Shown here: one piece after another, positions 28,068-37,059 of the stretch
Numbering within the stretch: the stretch's first letter is position 1
Layout of the letters: each line of letters opens with the position of its first letter
NCBI RefSeq assembly: GCF_008369445.1
Contig: NZ_VTWH01000001.1
Coordinates: 248,001-312,000 of the forward strand
DNA: 64,000 nucleotides
Direction of reading: 5' to 3'
Origin: Aureimonas fodinaquatilis
GTDB taxonomy: Bacteria; Pseudomonadota; Alphaproteobacteria; Rhizobiales; Rhizobiaceae
Program-made: the position numbers and the translations under genes
The notes under the pieces: generated by a model
What the model saw: the letters and a program-made list of their open reading frames with translations, nothing else
What the model was told of the DNA's origin: nothing
Database searches by the model: none

Positions 28068-28232
28068 GCATTTCCCGTTGAAGCGTTGTCGCTTCAACGA
28101 CAGGACAATGCGACAGACAGAAAGTTGCATTTCCCGTTGAAGCGTTGTCGCTTCAACGACAGGACAATGCGACAAGATAAAGAGTTTTCGCATTTCCCGT
28201 TGAAGCGGCAACGATTCAACGACAAGATTATG
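28066..28232 (-). repeat. Three tandem copies of the intergenic palindromic repeat
   Basis: Copies start at 28066, 28127 and 28190. The first two share 48 identical bases (28068-28115 and 28127-28174). Each has a perfect stem GTTGAAGCG, TTGT, CGCTTCAAC followed by GACAGGACAATGCGACA. The third is diverged and truncated (GTTGAAGCG/CGATTCAAC). The first copy begins GAGCATTTCCC, overlapping the stop codon of the upstream regulator gene. The unrelated linkers are 11-15 bases. Confidence 0.9.
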
Positions 28233-28249
28233 GATTGGAGTGGACGCTT

Positions 28250-29041
28250 ATGGCACCGGAAGCAAAGCAGAAAATTCGCACAGAGGGCTTGGAAGATACA
28301 ATGAGCCGCGGCGGGCTGATTGCCCGCACGGTGCAAAAGCTGGTCGATGGTGCAGAAGCACTGAACCTTCGTTATTCCGCTGCCGGAAACCCGGCAGTTT
28401 ACGACAATGCAGATTTCCCGTGGGCAGGCGAAGTGGAGGCGGAATGGCAGACCATCCGCGCCGAGCTGGACAAGGTGCTGGTTCGCAAGGGTGATTTGCC
28501 CGCATTTCACGAAATTTCGTCCGAGGTTCGTTCGATCTCGTCTGACCGCAACTGGAAAACCTTTTTCCTCTGCGGTTATGGCATCAAATCTGATGCGGCT
28601 ATCGCGCAGTGCCCGGAAACCTGGCGGATCCTGCAGAAAATTCCGGGATTGAAGTCAGCCATGTTTTCAATTTTCGAACCGGGCAAGCATCTGCCGCCGC
28701 ATCGCGGTCCTTATAATGGTGTTCTGCGCTTTCACCTTGGGCTTATCGTGCCGGATCAACCGGACAAGATCGGCATTCGTGTCGATGATCAGACCTGCCA
28801 TTGGCAGGAGGGCAGGGCGCTGATTTTCGACGATGCTTATGAGCATGAGGCATGGAATCACTCAGACTCCGTCAGGGTTGTGCTGTTTGTTGATTTTGAG
28901 AAGCCGTTGAAATTTCCAGCCAGCCTGACCAATCGCGCGGTGCTGAACATGGCCGTATTTACGCCCTTTGTTCAGGAAGGTTACAAGGCGCACAAGGCAT
29001 GGGAAAAGATGTTTTACGGTGCCGGGCAGAAACACAGGTAA
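28250..29041 (+). CDS. Aspartyl/asparaginyl beta-hydroxylase family (LpxO-like)
   Basis: The 263-residue protein is a Fe(II)/2-oxoglutarate dioxygenase of the Asp/Asn hydroxylase family. The iron and 2-oxoglutarate sites appear as PPHRGPYNGVLRFHLGLIVP, with the first His and the Arg, and FDDAYEHEAWNHSDSVRVVLFVDF, with the second His. Members hydroxylate protein side chains or the secondary acyl chain of lipid A; the lipid A type is the more likely in this clade. ATG 28250 has GGAG upstream. ATG 28301, with GGAAG six bases before it, is an equally plausible start and would remove 17 residues. It lies right after the triple tandem repeat. Confidence 0.85.
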   Translation: MAPEAKQKIRTEGLEDTMSRGGLIARTVQKLVDGAEALNLRYSAAGNPAVYDNADFPWAGEVEAEWQTIRAELDKVLVRKGDLPAFHEISSEVRSISSDRNWKTFFLCGYGIKSDAAIAQCPETWRILQKIPGLKSAMFSIFEPGKHLPPHRGPYNGVLRFHLGLIVPDQPDKIGIRVDDQTCHWQEGRALIFDDAYEHEAWNHSDSVRVVLFVDFEKPLKFPASLTNRAVLNMAVFTPFVQEGYKAHKAWEKMFYGAGQKHR

Positions 29042-29045
29042 TTCA

Positions 29046-29552
29046 ATGACAGCTTCTTTGTGGCGGCAGATGACCGGGGCAGATGTGCCCGGCGTTCTGG
29101 ATCTTGCGGCGCGTGTACACCCCGGTTTGCCCGAGAGGGCAGAGGTGTTTTTGAATCGCATTGCGCTGTACGGGCAAGGCTGTCTGGTGCTTGCGCCAGA
29201 TGCGCAGGTGCAAGGTTACGCGGTAGCGCATCCCATCATGCAGATGCAGCCGCCGCCGCTGGATATTGTGTTGAGCCACCTGCCGGAAAAGCCAGACGCC
29301 TTTTACATCCATGATGTTGTCGTCTCTCCCGATGTGCGGGGAACAGGGGCTGCGCGGGTTGTGATTGACCACCTGTTGCGCAAGGCCGACGCATATCCTG
29401 TCACATGCCTGATATCTGTTTATGGAACGGGTCCTTTCTGGTCGCGTTTCGGCTTTGCACCAATGTCGGGGAAAACTATAGAGGACAAGCTTGCACCATA
29501 TGGTCCCGATGCAGTTTATATGTTGCGACAAAATGGAAACGCGGCTTTTTGA
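29046..29552 (+). CDS. GNAT-family N-acetyltransferase
   Basis: The 168-residue protein shows the GNAT fold: the core strand and pyrophosphate-binding loop are in FYIHDVVVSPDVRGTGAARVVIDHLL, with a V-x2-R-G-x-G-x-A acetyl-CoA motif, and the C-terminal strand is FWSRFGFAP. ATG 29046 lies 4 bases after the beta-hydroxylase stop, so the two are probably co-transcribed; a longer in-frame start at 28968 would overlap that gene. The acyl acceptor is unknown. Confidence 0.88.
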   Translation: MTASLWRQMTGADVPGVLDLAARVHPGLPERAEVFLNRIALYGQGCLVLAPDAQVQGYAVAHPIMQMQPPPLDIVLSHLPEKPDAFYIHDVVVSPDVRGTGAARVVIDHLLRKADAYPVTCLISVYGTGPFWSRFGFAPMSGKTIEDKLAPYGPDAVYMLRQNGNAAF

Positions 29553-29627
29553 ATCTGGGCCTACACAAAAGGCCGACACTGTAGAATAGTCGCGATCTTC
29601 GTCCGTACCACCCGGGAGTCATCTATC

Positions 29628-30716
29628 TTGATCCAACGCAGTTTCGCAGGATTTGCCGCCCTTCTCCTTCTTTCCACAAGTGCTCTCGCGCAGGAAAAAC
29701 AGCTCAATATCTACAATTGGTCCGACTATATCGAGCCTTCGATACTGGACGACTTCACCCGCGAAACCGGCATCAAGGTGGTCTATGACACCTATGATTC
29801 GAACGAGATACTGGAAACTCGCCTGCTGGCGGGTGGTAGCGGTTACGACGTCGTTGTGCCTTCAGCAGAATACATGGCTCGGCAGATTGAAGCCGGGGTT
29901 TACCAGAAGCTGGATCAATCGAAGCTGCCAAATCTTGGCAATATGTGGCCGTTGATCCAGGAACGTGTTGAGGCGTTTGACCCGGGCAACGAATACTCGG
30001 TCAATTACATGTGGGGAACCACAGCAATTGGCTATAACAAAAACAAGGTGGCCGAACTGCTGCCGGATGCACCGCTGGACAGCTGGGCTCTGGTTTTTGA
30101 TCCGCAATATGCAGAGGTTCTCAGCAAATGCGGCATCGACATGCTGGATTCTCCGGGCGAAATCATTCCAGCCGCGCTGAACTATCTGGGCGTAAACCCT
30201 GATGCCGCATCACCGGAAGATATTCAGAAAGCAACCGACCTGTTGCTGGCGGTGAGGCCATATATCCGCAAATTCCATTCGTCGGAATATATCAACGCTT
30301 TGGCCAATGGCGATATCTGCGTGGCAGTGGGCTTTTCCGGCGATATTTTTCAGGCGCGTGACCGGGCGGAAGAAGCTGGCGGTGGCGTTGAGATTGGCTA
30401 CACCATTCCCAAGGAAGGGGCGATGATGTGGTTTGATCAGTTCGCCATTCCGGCGGATGCCAGACATGTGGAAGAGGCTCATATCTTCATCAACTACATG
30501 ATGCGGCCTGAAGTCATCGCCAAGGCAACGGATTATGTCGTTTATGCCAATGGCAATCTGGCATCGAAAGAGCTGATTGACGAGGATATCTTCAACGATC
30601 CTGCGGTTTATCCGACCGATGAAACGTTGGAGAAGCTGTATATCAAACTGCCTTATGATGCGCGGGCCCAGCGTCTGGTCACACGCGCTTTCACCACCGT
30701 TCGCACAGGCCAGTAA
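29628..30716 (+). CDS. potF: Polyamine ABC transporter substrate-binding protein
   Basis: The 362-residue periplasmic protein has a signal peptide (FAGFAALLLLSTSALAQ) and then the PotF/PotD fold starting KQLNIYNWSDYIEPSILDDF, with the family segment TGIKVVYDTYDSNEILETRL and the ligand-pocket stretch YMWGTTAIGYNKNKV. It delivers putrescine-type polyamines to the PotGHI importer. The start is TTG 29628 with GGGAG upstream; the signal peptide needs this start. The gene is separated from potG by about 160 bases containing an intergenic repeat, which may lower downstream expression relative to the binding protein. Confidence 0.94.
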   Translation: MIQRSFAGFAALLLLSTSALAQEKQLNIYNWSDYIEPSILDDFTRETGIKVVYDTYDSNEILETRLLAGGSGYDVVVPSAEYMARQIEAGVYQKLDQSKLPNLGNMWPLIQERVEAFDPGNEYSVNYMWGTTAIGYNKNKVAELLPDAPLDSWALVFDPQYAEVLSKCGIDMLDSPGEIIPAALNYLGVNPDAASPEDIQKATDLLLAVRPYIRKFHSSEYINALANGDICVAVGFSGDIFQARDRAEEAGGGVEIGYTIPKEGAMMWFDQFAIPADARHVEEAHIFINYMMRPEVIAKATDYVVYANGNLASKELIDEDIFNDPAVYPTDETLEKLYIKLPYDARAQRLVTRAFTTVRTGQ

Positions 30717-30815
30717 TCGGGCGCTGCAAAGGGTTGACCAAGGGGCCGGGTTTTGACATCCGGTCCTTCACATATGCGGTCTTCCGGGCACCTGAAACGC
30801 TCTGACTCTCTGGTT

Positions 30816-30869
30816 TGTCGCATTGTCCTGTCGTTGAAACTTAACTGCTTAAACGAGAATTGCTCTAGA
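30816..30869 (+). repeat. Intergenic palindromic repeat copy between potF and potG
   Basis: It reads TGTCGCATTGTCCTGTCGTT, then GAAAC, then GCTTAAACGAGAATTGCTCTAG. This is the same family as the copies at 12.6, 28.1 and 37.1 kb. Its right edge CTAGAG runs into AGAGGTGG, the ribosome-binding site of potG. Confidence 0.8.
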
Positions 30870-30876
30870 GGTGGCG

Positions 30877-32028
30877 ATGGCAACGGCTTTGAAATCACTC
30901 GGCAATATCCGCCGCAATTTCGATCCATGGAATGATCCTTCGGCTCAGCCGTTGATCGAGTTTGATCATGTCATCAAAACGTTTGGTGACTTCAATGCTG
31001 TCGACGATCTGTCACTGAACATTTTCACGCGTGAGTTTTTTACGCTGCTCGGCCCATCTGGCTGCGGCAAATCTACACTTCTGCGGATGCTCGGCGGTTT
31101 CGAACAGCCGACATCGGGCGATATTCGGCTGGGTGGCAAAAGCCTGAAAGGCGTGCCGCCTTACCGCCGCCCGCTCAACATGATGTTCCAGTCCTATGCG
31201 CTGTTTCCGCATATGAGTGTCGAAAAGAACATCGCCTTCGGCCTGAAACAGGATGGCATGGCGCGCAGCGAAATTTCCGACCGGGTGGCGGAAATGCTGA
31301 AACTGGTGAAGCTGACGCAATACGCCAAGCGAAAGCCGCAACAACTTTCAGGCGGGCAGCAGCAGCGTGTTGCGCTGGCGCGTTCGCTGGCAAAAAAGCC
31401 AAAGGTTCTGTTGCTGGATGAACCTTTGGGTGCGCTTGATAAAAAGCTGCGGGAAGAAACACAGTTCGAGCTGATGGACCTGCAACAGGAGCTTGGCCTG
31501 ACATTTGTTATCGTGACACATGATCAGGAAGAAGCGATGACAATGTCGGACCGGATTGCCGTCATGCAATCGGGTAAGATCAAGCAGGTGGCCACACCTG
31601 CAATCATGTATGAAGCGCCCGCCACTCGCTATGTGGCAGACTTTATCGGCAATATATCCATTCTCGAAGGCGAGGTCGAAACCTCTTCCGGTGAAAGATT
31701 GCGCCTTTCCAGTGAGGGCGCAATTCTGGAAGTTGCACATGCCCCTGCAATGGCGCCCGGTGACAAGGCAGCTTTTGCCGTCCGTCCGGAGAAGGTCCGG
31801 CTTTCCCGGCACAAACCATTGGATGCATCGGTCAACGCGCTGCAGGGTGTGGTTTGGGACATTGCCTATCTGGGCGATGTGACGCTGTTCAACGTCAAGC
31901 TGAAAAGCGGCACGATTGTGCGCGCCACTGTCATCAATTCAGCGCGGGTTGCGCCTGAGCAGATCGGTTGGGAAGAAGAGGTCTGGCTCAGCTTTCCCGC
32001 CGATGCCGGCGTTATCCTCAAGGATTGA
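30877..32028 (+). CDS. potG: Polyamine ABC transporter ATP-binding protein
   Basis: The 383-residue ATPase carries Walker A GPSGCGKSTLLRML, the signature LSGGQQQRVALARSLA, Walker B KVLLLDEPLGALD, the switch histidine in VIVTHDQEEAMTMSD and a C-terminal TOBE-type domain. It powers polyamine uptake with PotH and PotI. ATG 30877 is preferred over GTG 30871 because AGAGGTGG is correctly spaced from it. The start region overlaps the edge of an intergenic repeat. Confidence 0.94.
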   Translation: MATALKSLGNIRRNFDPWNDPSAQPLIEFDHVIKTFGDFNAVDDLSLNIFTREFFTLLGPSGCGKSTLLRMLGGFEQPTSGDIRLGGKSLKGVPPYRRPLNMMFQSYALFPHMSVEKNIAFGLKQDGMARSEISDRVAEMLKLVKLTQYAKRKPQQLSGGQQQRVALARSLAKKPKVLLLDEPLGALDKKLREETQFELMDLQQELGLTFVIVTHDQEEAMTMSDRIAVMQSGKIKQVATPAIMYEAPATRYVADFIGNISILEGEVETSSGERLRLSSEGAILEVAHAPAMAPGDKAAFAVRPEKVRLSRHKPLDASVNALQGVVWDIAYLGDVTLFNVKLKSGTIVRATVINSARVAPEQIGWEEEVWLSFPADAGVILKD

Positions 32029-32045
32029 TGGCGGAAGGGGCGAAC

Positions 32046-32954
32046 ATGGCCGGCAACAACACTTCAGAAAGCCATTGGTTCAGACGTTCGGTCATAGGCA
32101 TTCCCTATGTCTGGCTGCTGGCACTTTTTCTGGTGCCATTTCTGATCGTCTTCAAAATATCGCTGTCAGAAACGGCCATTGCACAGCCGCCTTACCTGCC
32201 AACCTTCGATCTGTCAGATCTGCAGAGCATCTGGCAGGGTGTTCGCGACTTCTCGACGGACAATTACCTCTGGCTGGCGGGTGATCCCCTCTACATCAGG
32301 GCCTATCTTTCCAGTCTGCGCATTGCACTCATTTCCACTTTTCTGGCTTTGTTGATTGGTTACCCTCTGGCCTATGCCATGGCCAAATCGTCGACGGCGC
32401 TGCGGCCCGTGCTGCTAATGCTCATCATCCTGCCTTTCTGGACGAGTTTTCTGATCCGGGTTTACGCCTGGATCGGCATTTTACGGGGTGAGGGCTATCT
32501 CAACCAGTTTCTGCTCTGGACCGGCGTCATTTCGCAGCCGCTGACCATTCTGAACACCGAGTTGGCGGTCTATATCGGCATTGTCTATTCATATCTGCCG
32601 TTCATGGTGCTGCCGATTTACGCAGGGCTGGAGCGCATGGACCACCGGCTGGTGGAAGCTGCCAATGATCTGGGTTGTCCACCTTTCATGGCCTTCTGGA
32701 AAATTACATTTCCACTGTCATTGCCGGGCGTTCTGGCTGGCAGTTTCCTCGTTTTCATTCCGGCAGTGGGCGAGTTTGTCATTCCGGACCTTCTGGGCGG
32801 CTCTCAAACGCTGATGATCGGCAAGGTCTTGTGGGACGAATTCTTCATCAATCGTGACTGGCCCGTGGCCTCTGCGGTAGCGGTTCTCTTGTTGCTGGTG
32901 CTGGTTGTGCCGATTGTCATTTTCCAACGCTTGCAGGCGAGATCAGCATCATGA
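32046..32954 (+). CDS. potH: Polyamine ABC transporter permease
   Basis: The 302-residue inner-membrane protein has six predicted helices and the permease EAA loop LVEAANDLGCPPFMAFWKITFPLSLPG, which docks onto the ATPase. It is a PotH/PotB-type permease that forms the channel with PotI. ATG 32046 has the strong ribosome-binding sequence GGAAGGGG five bases before it. ATG 32028, overlapping the potG stop, would add six residues. It overlaps potI at its own end (ATGA). Confidence 0.93.
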   Translation: MAGNNTSESHWFRRSVIGIPYVWLLALFLVPFLIVFKISLSETAIAQPPYLPTFDLSDLQSIWQGVRDFSTDNYLWLAGDPLYIRAYLSSLRIALISTFLALLIGYPLAYAMAKSSTALRPVLLMLIILPFWTSFLIRVYAWIGILRGEGYLNQFLLWTGVISQPLTILNTELAVYIGIVYSYLPFMVLPIYAGLERMDHRLVEAANDLGCPPFMAFWKITFPLSLPGVLAGSFLVFIPAVGEFVIPDLLGGSQTLMIGKVLWDEFFINRDWPVASAVAVLLLLVLVVPIVIFQRLQARSAS

Positions 32955-33796
32955 ATTCGCGTCTCTCGCCGTTCAACATCGTCTCGCTTGTACTGGGTTT
33001 CTCGTTTCTGTATCTGCCCATTGTGCTGCTGGTTGTTTATTCGTTCAACGCTTCGCAGCTCGTCACCGTGTGGGGCGGTTTTTCAACCAAATGGTACACG
33101 GCGCTGGCGGGGAACCGGCTGTTTCTGGATGCCGCCTTCATCACGCTTCGCGTCGGGCTTTTGTCGGCAACCCTCGCCACGGTTCTGGGCACTCTGGCAG
33201 CGCTTGCGCTTGTGCGTTACGGCAATTTTCGTGGGCGGCTGCTGTTTTCCGGAATGGTGTTTGCGCCACTGGTCATGCCAGAGGTGATCACCGGCCTGTC
33301 GTTGCTGCTGCTGTTTGTTGCCATTGGTTTCGATCGTGGCTTCTGGACCGTGTCTCTGGCTCATACCACCTTTGCCATGTGCTTTGTCGCAGTTGTCGTG
33401 CAGTCCCGACTGGTAAGTTTTGACCGTTCACTGGAAGAAGCCGCACAGGATCTTGGCTGCACCCCGCTCAAGGCATTTCTGAGTGTAACCCTGCCCGTGA
33501 TCTGGCCGGCGGTGGCGGCTGGCTGGATGCTGGCCTTCACCCTGTCTCTGGATGATCTGGTCATTGCCAGCTTCACCTCCGGTCCCGGCGCAACAACGCT
33601 GCCAATGCGGATTTACAGCCAGGTGCGCTTGGGCGTCACCCCAGAAATCAACGCCATCTCCACGATATTGATTGGCGTTGTGACCACCGGCGTGTTGATT
33701 TCGTCCATCATTTTCAAGCGGCAGGAAGTTCGCCGCCTGCGCGATGAAAGATTGGCGGCCGAGGCTGAAAAGGCCGAAGCAGCCTTGACGCGTTAG
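32951..33796 (+). CDS. potI: Polyamine ABC transporter permease
   Basis: The 281-residue PotI/PotC-type permease has six predicted helices and the EAA loop SLEEAAQDLGCTPLKAFLSVTLPV. The C terminus is a charged cytoplasmic helix (RRLRDERLAAEAEKAEAALT). The ATG overlaps the potH stop by four bases, completing potFGHI. Its TAG stop is the first base pairs of the repeat at 33795-33854. Confidence 0.93.
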   Translation: MNSRLSPFNIVSLVLGFSFLYLPIVLLVVYSFNASQLVTVWGGFSTKWYTALAGNRLFLDAAFITLRVGLLSATLATVLGTLAALALVRYGNFRGRLLFSGMVFAPLVMPEVITGLSLLLLFVAIGFDRGFWTVSLAHTTFAMCFVAVVVQSRLVSFDRSLEEAAQDLGCTPLKAFLSVTLPVIWPAVAAGWMLAFTLSLDDLVIASFTSGPGATTLPMRIYSQVRLGVTPEINAISTILIGVVTTGVLISSIIFKRQEVRRLRDERLAAEAEKAEAALTR

Positions 33797-33854
33797 AGCA
33801 TCTTTCACTGAAAAGAATCATCCAAGGTGATTGGATGATCACCTTGAACGCTCT
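33795..33854. repeat. Intergenic repeat with 9-bp palindrome between convergent genes
   Basis: The edges are AGAGC and GCTCT. Inside, CAAGGTGAT, TGGATG, ATCACCTTG form a perfect 9-bp stem (33823-33846). It holds the potI stop at its left edge and the stop of the convergent unknown gene (33839-33841) inside the stem. The core sequence differs from the other repeat family. Confidence 0.75.
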
Positions 33855-34975
33855 GACGCCTCGGCCTGCCGGGTCGCACAATCGCATGCCTTTGCATAGG
33901 CCTGTTCAATGGCGTCGAATGTTTCTGCAAAAGCCGTGCCCAGCGGGTCCGGCTTGACATCTCTGGCCACCATCAGCGTGTCCAGCATTTCCAGGTCCGC
34001 AAGTGCGGCCAGCAGCGCCGGACGCGCCCGGGCATCACGAACCTGACCTGCGCCGTTCTGCAAGAGCGGCGCCACTGTGGCGATGTAGTCGACAGCCCCT
34101 TGCAGGCCGAAGGTGCCGGCCGGGTCGGCCTGCACGCTGGTCATGTTGGCACGACGCGCTGTGTTGACCAGACGCCGGGCCAGATGGTCCAGATCGTGCC
34201 GGTCATGCATAACGATCCGATAGGGTTTGCGACGTGGTGCCAGATCTTCATTGGCCTTGGCATCGTTGACAATGCCTGCTCCCCTGCTGCTGTTGGCAAC
34301 ACGCGTCAGCAGCGTCGCTTCCGGTTCGTCTGCCACATCCAGGGCTGTGACCATCTCATGCGCGGCAAAACGCCCATCCGGCCGGTCTGCAGGGGCATGG
34401 CGGGGCAGTGGTGGTGGGCGCATGGCATCCAGCGCAGCAGTGGTCTGCGCCTTCAACGCCGTCTGCAACGTGGCTATCGCCAGATCAATCTGCGCGGTGG
34501 AAATCGCAACCTGTGCGGCGTGATTGCGCAGCAGGGTCAGATAGGCTGGCACCCCGCTGCACATGAAAGGGGTGTATTCCTGCCCAAGATAATCGCCCAG
34601 TTCCATCTGCAGACGTTCGGCAACCCATCGCGAAGATGCGTTGGCCGGTAGGGCGGTGTTGCCACCTTGCGCGGCAATTTTGCGTGCCAGCTGGCGCGCC
34701 TGCTGCAGCTCTTTGGAAGCCGAACCTTTTGGCGCTGCAATGCTGAGCTTGCCGGGATGTGAGATGTGGGCCACAGGTTGCGACGGCAGTTTGCCAGACC
34801 GCACCTCGCGCAAAGTCTGGTAGGGGCCGTCTTTCACCGTTGACAGGCTGGAATGAAATGCCTGCGCACACTCTGCGGGATTGGCCTGTGCTGACTGCAC
34901 GGCAACAATACAGGCGCCCAAAGACAAGGAAATGGCAAGAAACCGGAAAAATCTGCGGCCAGGAGCACGTTTCAT
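33839..34975 (-). CDS. Secreted protein of unknown function
   Basis: The 378-residue protein begins with a signal peptide (RFFRFLAISLSLGACIVAVQSAQA, cleavage expected after AQA). It has few cysteines (AECAQA, FMCSGVP, ACDCATRQ), which may pair in the periplasm. The middle is alanine- and arginine-rich with a Pro-rich linker (DAMRPPPLPRHAPADRPDGR), suggesting two small domains. I do not recognise the family. It lies 46 bases downstream of the AsmA-like gene and may share its transcript. The last residues (SERSR) are encoded by the repeat, so the original C terminus may have been altered. Confidence 0.65.
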   Translation of the reverse strand: MKRAPGRRFFRFLAISLSLGACIVAVQSAQANPAECAQAFHSSLSTVKDGPYQTLREVRSGKLPSQPVAHISHPGKLSIAAPKGSASKELQQARQLARKIAAQGGNTALPANASSRWVAERLQMELGDYLGQEYTPFMCSGVPAYLTLLRNHAAQVAISTAQIDLAIATLQTALKAQTTAALDAMRPPPLPRHAPADRPDGRFAAHEMVTALDVADEPEATLLTRVANSSRGAGIVNDAKANEDLAPRRKPYRIVMHDRHDLDHLARRLVNTARRANMTSVQADPAGTFGLQGAVDYIATVAPLLQNGAGQVRDARARPALLAALADLEMLDTLMVARDVKPDPLGTAFAETFDAIEQAYAKACDCATRQAEASERSR

Positions 34976-35021
34976 CAGCAGATACCCAAGGAGTGAAAGG
35001 GCAAACCCTTTCCAGTCGCGG

Positions 35022-36893
35022 TTACATCGGCGTCGACCGGGGGGCGATTTTCAGCTCCGGCGTGGGCCACTTGCCCTGTATGTTAAACTCGATGGGTTTC
35101 GATGAAGTGAACGCGGCGGATGTATCGCTCACCTGATTTGGCTCGGGCCAAAAGGCTCCGTCGAGCAGAATGCTCTCATCGCCCATGGTTGCCACGCCAT
35201 TCATGTCAAATCGGCCAGTGGCGGTTTCAACGCGCAGTGCGTCTATCCACGTGGCTGTTCCGGCATTTGTCAGCCGTGCTTCCAGCTTTTCGAACGAAAC
35301 GGGAGAGCTGTTCTGCTGCAAGGCAATTTCTTGCGAATTGTTTTCCACCGGAACGATGGCAGGCAAGCCGCCCGCTGCTCCCGCAACGATTGTCATGTCG
35401 ATGGTGGCGCTGTTACCCTGAACAATGCTTTGCCAGTCTGTCACCGGAATTTCCACATCGGCCACAAGTCCGGTAATACCGGAAAGCCGCATTGCGCCAT
35501 TGCTCAAAGTGTTGGACAGAACGGATGCGTCCACCCCCTGAAAATTCACCTTGCCTTTCAGCACTGGCGGAAAGCTTTCTGTCGGCAGAGTGAAGCGCGC
35601 TTGCGCCCGACCACCCGCCAGAACGGCATCACCAAGGTCCAGAATAGCCGTTCCATTGGCAAATTTGACTGTGGCTGCCAGATCCTGCAATTGCAGCTCG
35701 GCAATGCTGACCGTGCGGGCAGAAAGGCGCAAATCCATATTCAGAGCCTGCACAAAGCTCCAGTTGATGCGCCGTTGCAGGTTCAGAATATTGGTTGGCA
35801 GAGGGGCAATTGCGTTGCCCACGGCGGCCAGATCCAATTCTTCAAAAGCGATTGTGCCAGTCAACTCGGTCTTTGCATCTTCATGAAAGCGCAACTCGAT
35901 TGCGCCGCGGCCGGGGGTCTGGCCCAGATTGACTTTCGCTTCTTCAAGCTTTGCACGGTTTTCGGCAAAGTTGAGGTTGGTTTCAAACTGCAGTGCGCCT
36001 AGTTCGGGCATCGGGCCGGAAGTCAGGTCCAGCCAGCGCGCCGCGCGAGTGGGTGAGGGGGTGGAAACCCGCAAACGACCTTCCAGGGTGGCCGAATTGC
36101 CGTAAGCACCATTGCCGTTGAAGCCTATATCCAGCAGGGGGCTGCTCATAGTCATTCGCAGGGGGCTGGTCTGCCCTTCCAGAAACTTTGCCGGATCGCT
36201 GACTTGCAGGTTCAGCTCGGCTGACTGGCCATTCCAGACAAATGAACCCGCAAGTTCAGCCGTGCGGTCTTTTCCTGGCCAGTCCAGGTCGATGTTCACA
36301 CTGGAAAGAGTATGACCGCCAGTTTGAAAACGAAACAGGCCATCGCGCAGCTCAACCCTGCGAATGCCATCAAAGCGTTCAAAGAAAGAGCGCAGATAGC
36401 TGGTCAGCATGTCGCTGGTTTCGTTGACCTGGGCCTGTTCAGGCAGTGTATCCTGTCCTCCAGGCCCTTCGGAAGGTGCGGCGACCGGGGTTTGCCTGGT
36501 GTCCAGCTCTGGCCGTATCAATGTCAGGCGGGAAACCTCACTGCGCCCGACAAGTGCGTCCAGCAGATTGAACTGCGCCACAACCTGAGTGACAGTCATG
36601 GCGCGCTTGTCGTCCGCGCTGCCGATGCGCACGTCACTCAATCGAACGACAGGCCGGGGCAATAGCTCAAAGCTGGTTTCCCCGGCGACAGACACAGCCT
36701 GCCCGGTCAATTGCTGCAACTGCAATTCAAGGTTGGATCTGGCTTTGTCGACATTCAAGGACAGACTGGAATTGGCCAGAACAAGCAAAGCAGCCAGGCC
36801 TGCCAGCAAACACAGCCCCACACCCAGCGCAAACAGACGCCTTTTACGCCATGGGCGTTGTGTCTGCGAAGAAGAGGGGAAGTCAGGCAGCAA
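35022..36893 (-). CDS. AsmA-family protein
   Basis: The 623-residue protein has an N-terminal membrane anchor (LFALGVGLCLLAGLAALLVLAN) followed by the AsmA core, beginning NLELQLQQLTGQAVSVAGET and including FELLPRPVVRLSDVRIG. The rest is beta-rich repeats of the bridge-like lipid-transport family (GSFVWNGQSAELNLQVSD, then GRLRVSTPSPTRAARWLDL). Members span the periplasm and are linked to outer-membrane assembly and phospholipid transport. It is followed on the same strand by the secreted unknown. The kinase gene downstream on the map (37109-39835) is upstream in transcription, separated by about 215 bases. Confidence 0.88.
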   Translation of the reverse strand: MLPDFPSSSQTQRPWRKRRLFALGVGLCLLAGLAALLVLANSSLSLNVDKARSNLELQLQQLTGQAVSVAGETSFELLPRPVVRLSDVRIGSADDKRAMTVTQVVAQFNLLDALVGRSEVSRLTLIRPELDTRQTPVAAPSEGPGGQDTLPEQAQVNETSDMLTSYLRSFFERFDGIRRVELRDGLFRFQTGGHTLSSVNIDLDWPGKDRTAELAGSFVWNGQSAELNLQVSDPAKFLEGQTSPLRMTMSSPLLDIGFNGNGAYGNSATLEGRLRVSTPSPTRAARWLDLTSGPMPELGALQFETNLNFAENRAKLEEAKVNLGQTPGRGAIELRFHEDAKTELTGTIAFEELDLAAVGNAIAPLPTNILNLQRRINWSFVQALNMDLRLSARTVSIAELQLQDLAATVKFANGTAILDLGDAVLAGGRAQARFTLPTESFPPVLKGKVNFQGVDASVLSNTLSNGAMRLSGITGLVADVEIPVTDWQSIVQGNSATIDMTIVAGAAGGLPAIVPVENNSQEIALQQNSSPVSFEKLEARLTNAGTATWIDALRVETATGRFDMNGVATMGDESILLDGAFWPEPNQVSDTSAAFTSSKPIEFNIQGKWPTPELKIAPRSTPM

Positions 36894-37059
36894 GTGCTTT
36901 CCGTTCTATTCTATCGTTTCCCAGCAGAATGGCGTGGGGTTTCTGGGCCGGGAATTGCTGTAAACCTTGCGATTATGGCAGAAACATAGTGAACAAACAC
37001 TGAATAACAGTGTTCGCTTCCTGTGAATTCGCCACGCTTTGGTGCTTCAGCTCATGGTC

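Noticed and set aside
28066-28232. Possible short CRISPR array.
   Set aside because: The repeats are palindromic, three in number, with 11-15-base linkers and no cas genes; single copies also occur elsewhere in the window.
28235-28249. TTG start upstream of the beta-hydroxylase ATG at 28250.
   Set aside because: It lies next to the tandem repeat, and ATG starts with better ribosome-binding sites follow.
33839-33854. Intrinsic terminator for potI at the 33.8-kb palindrome.
   Set aside because: No T-run follows on either strand; it is listed as a repeat instead.
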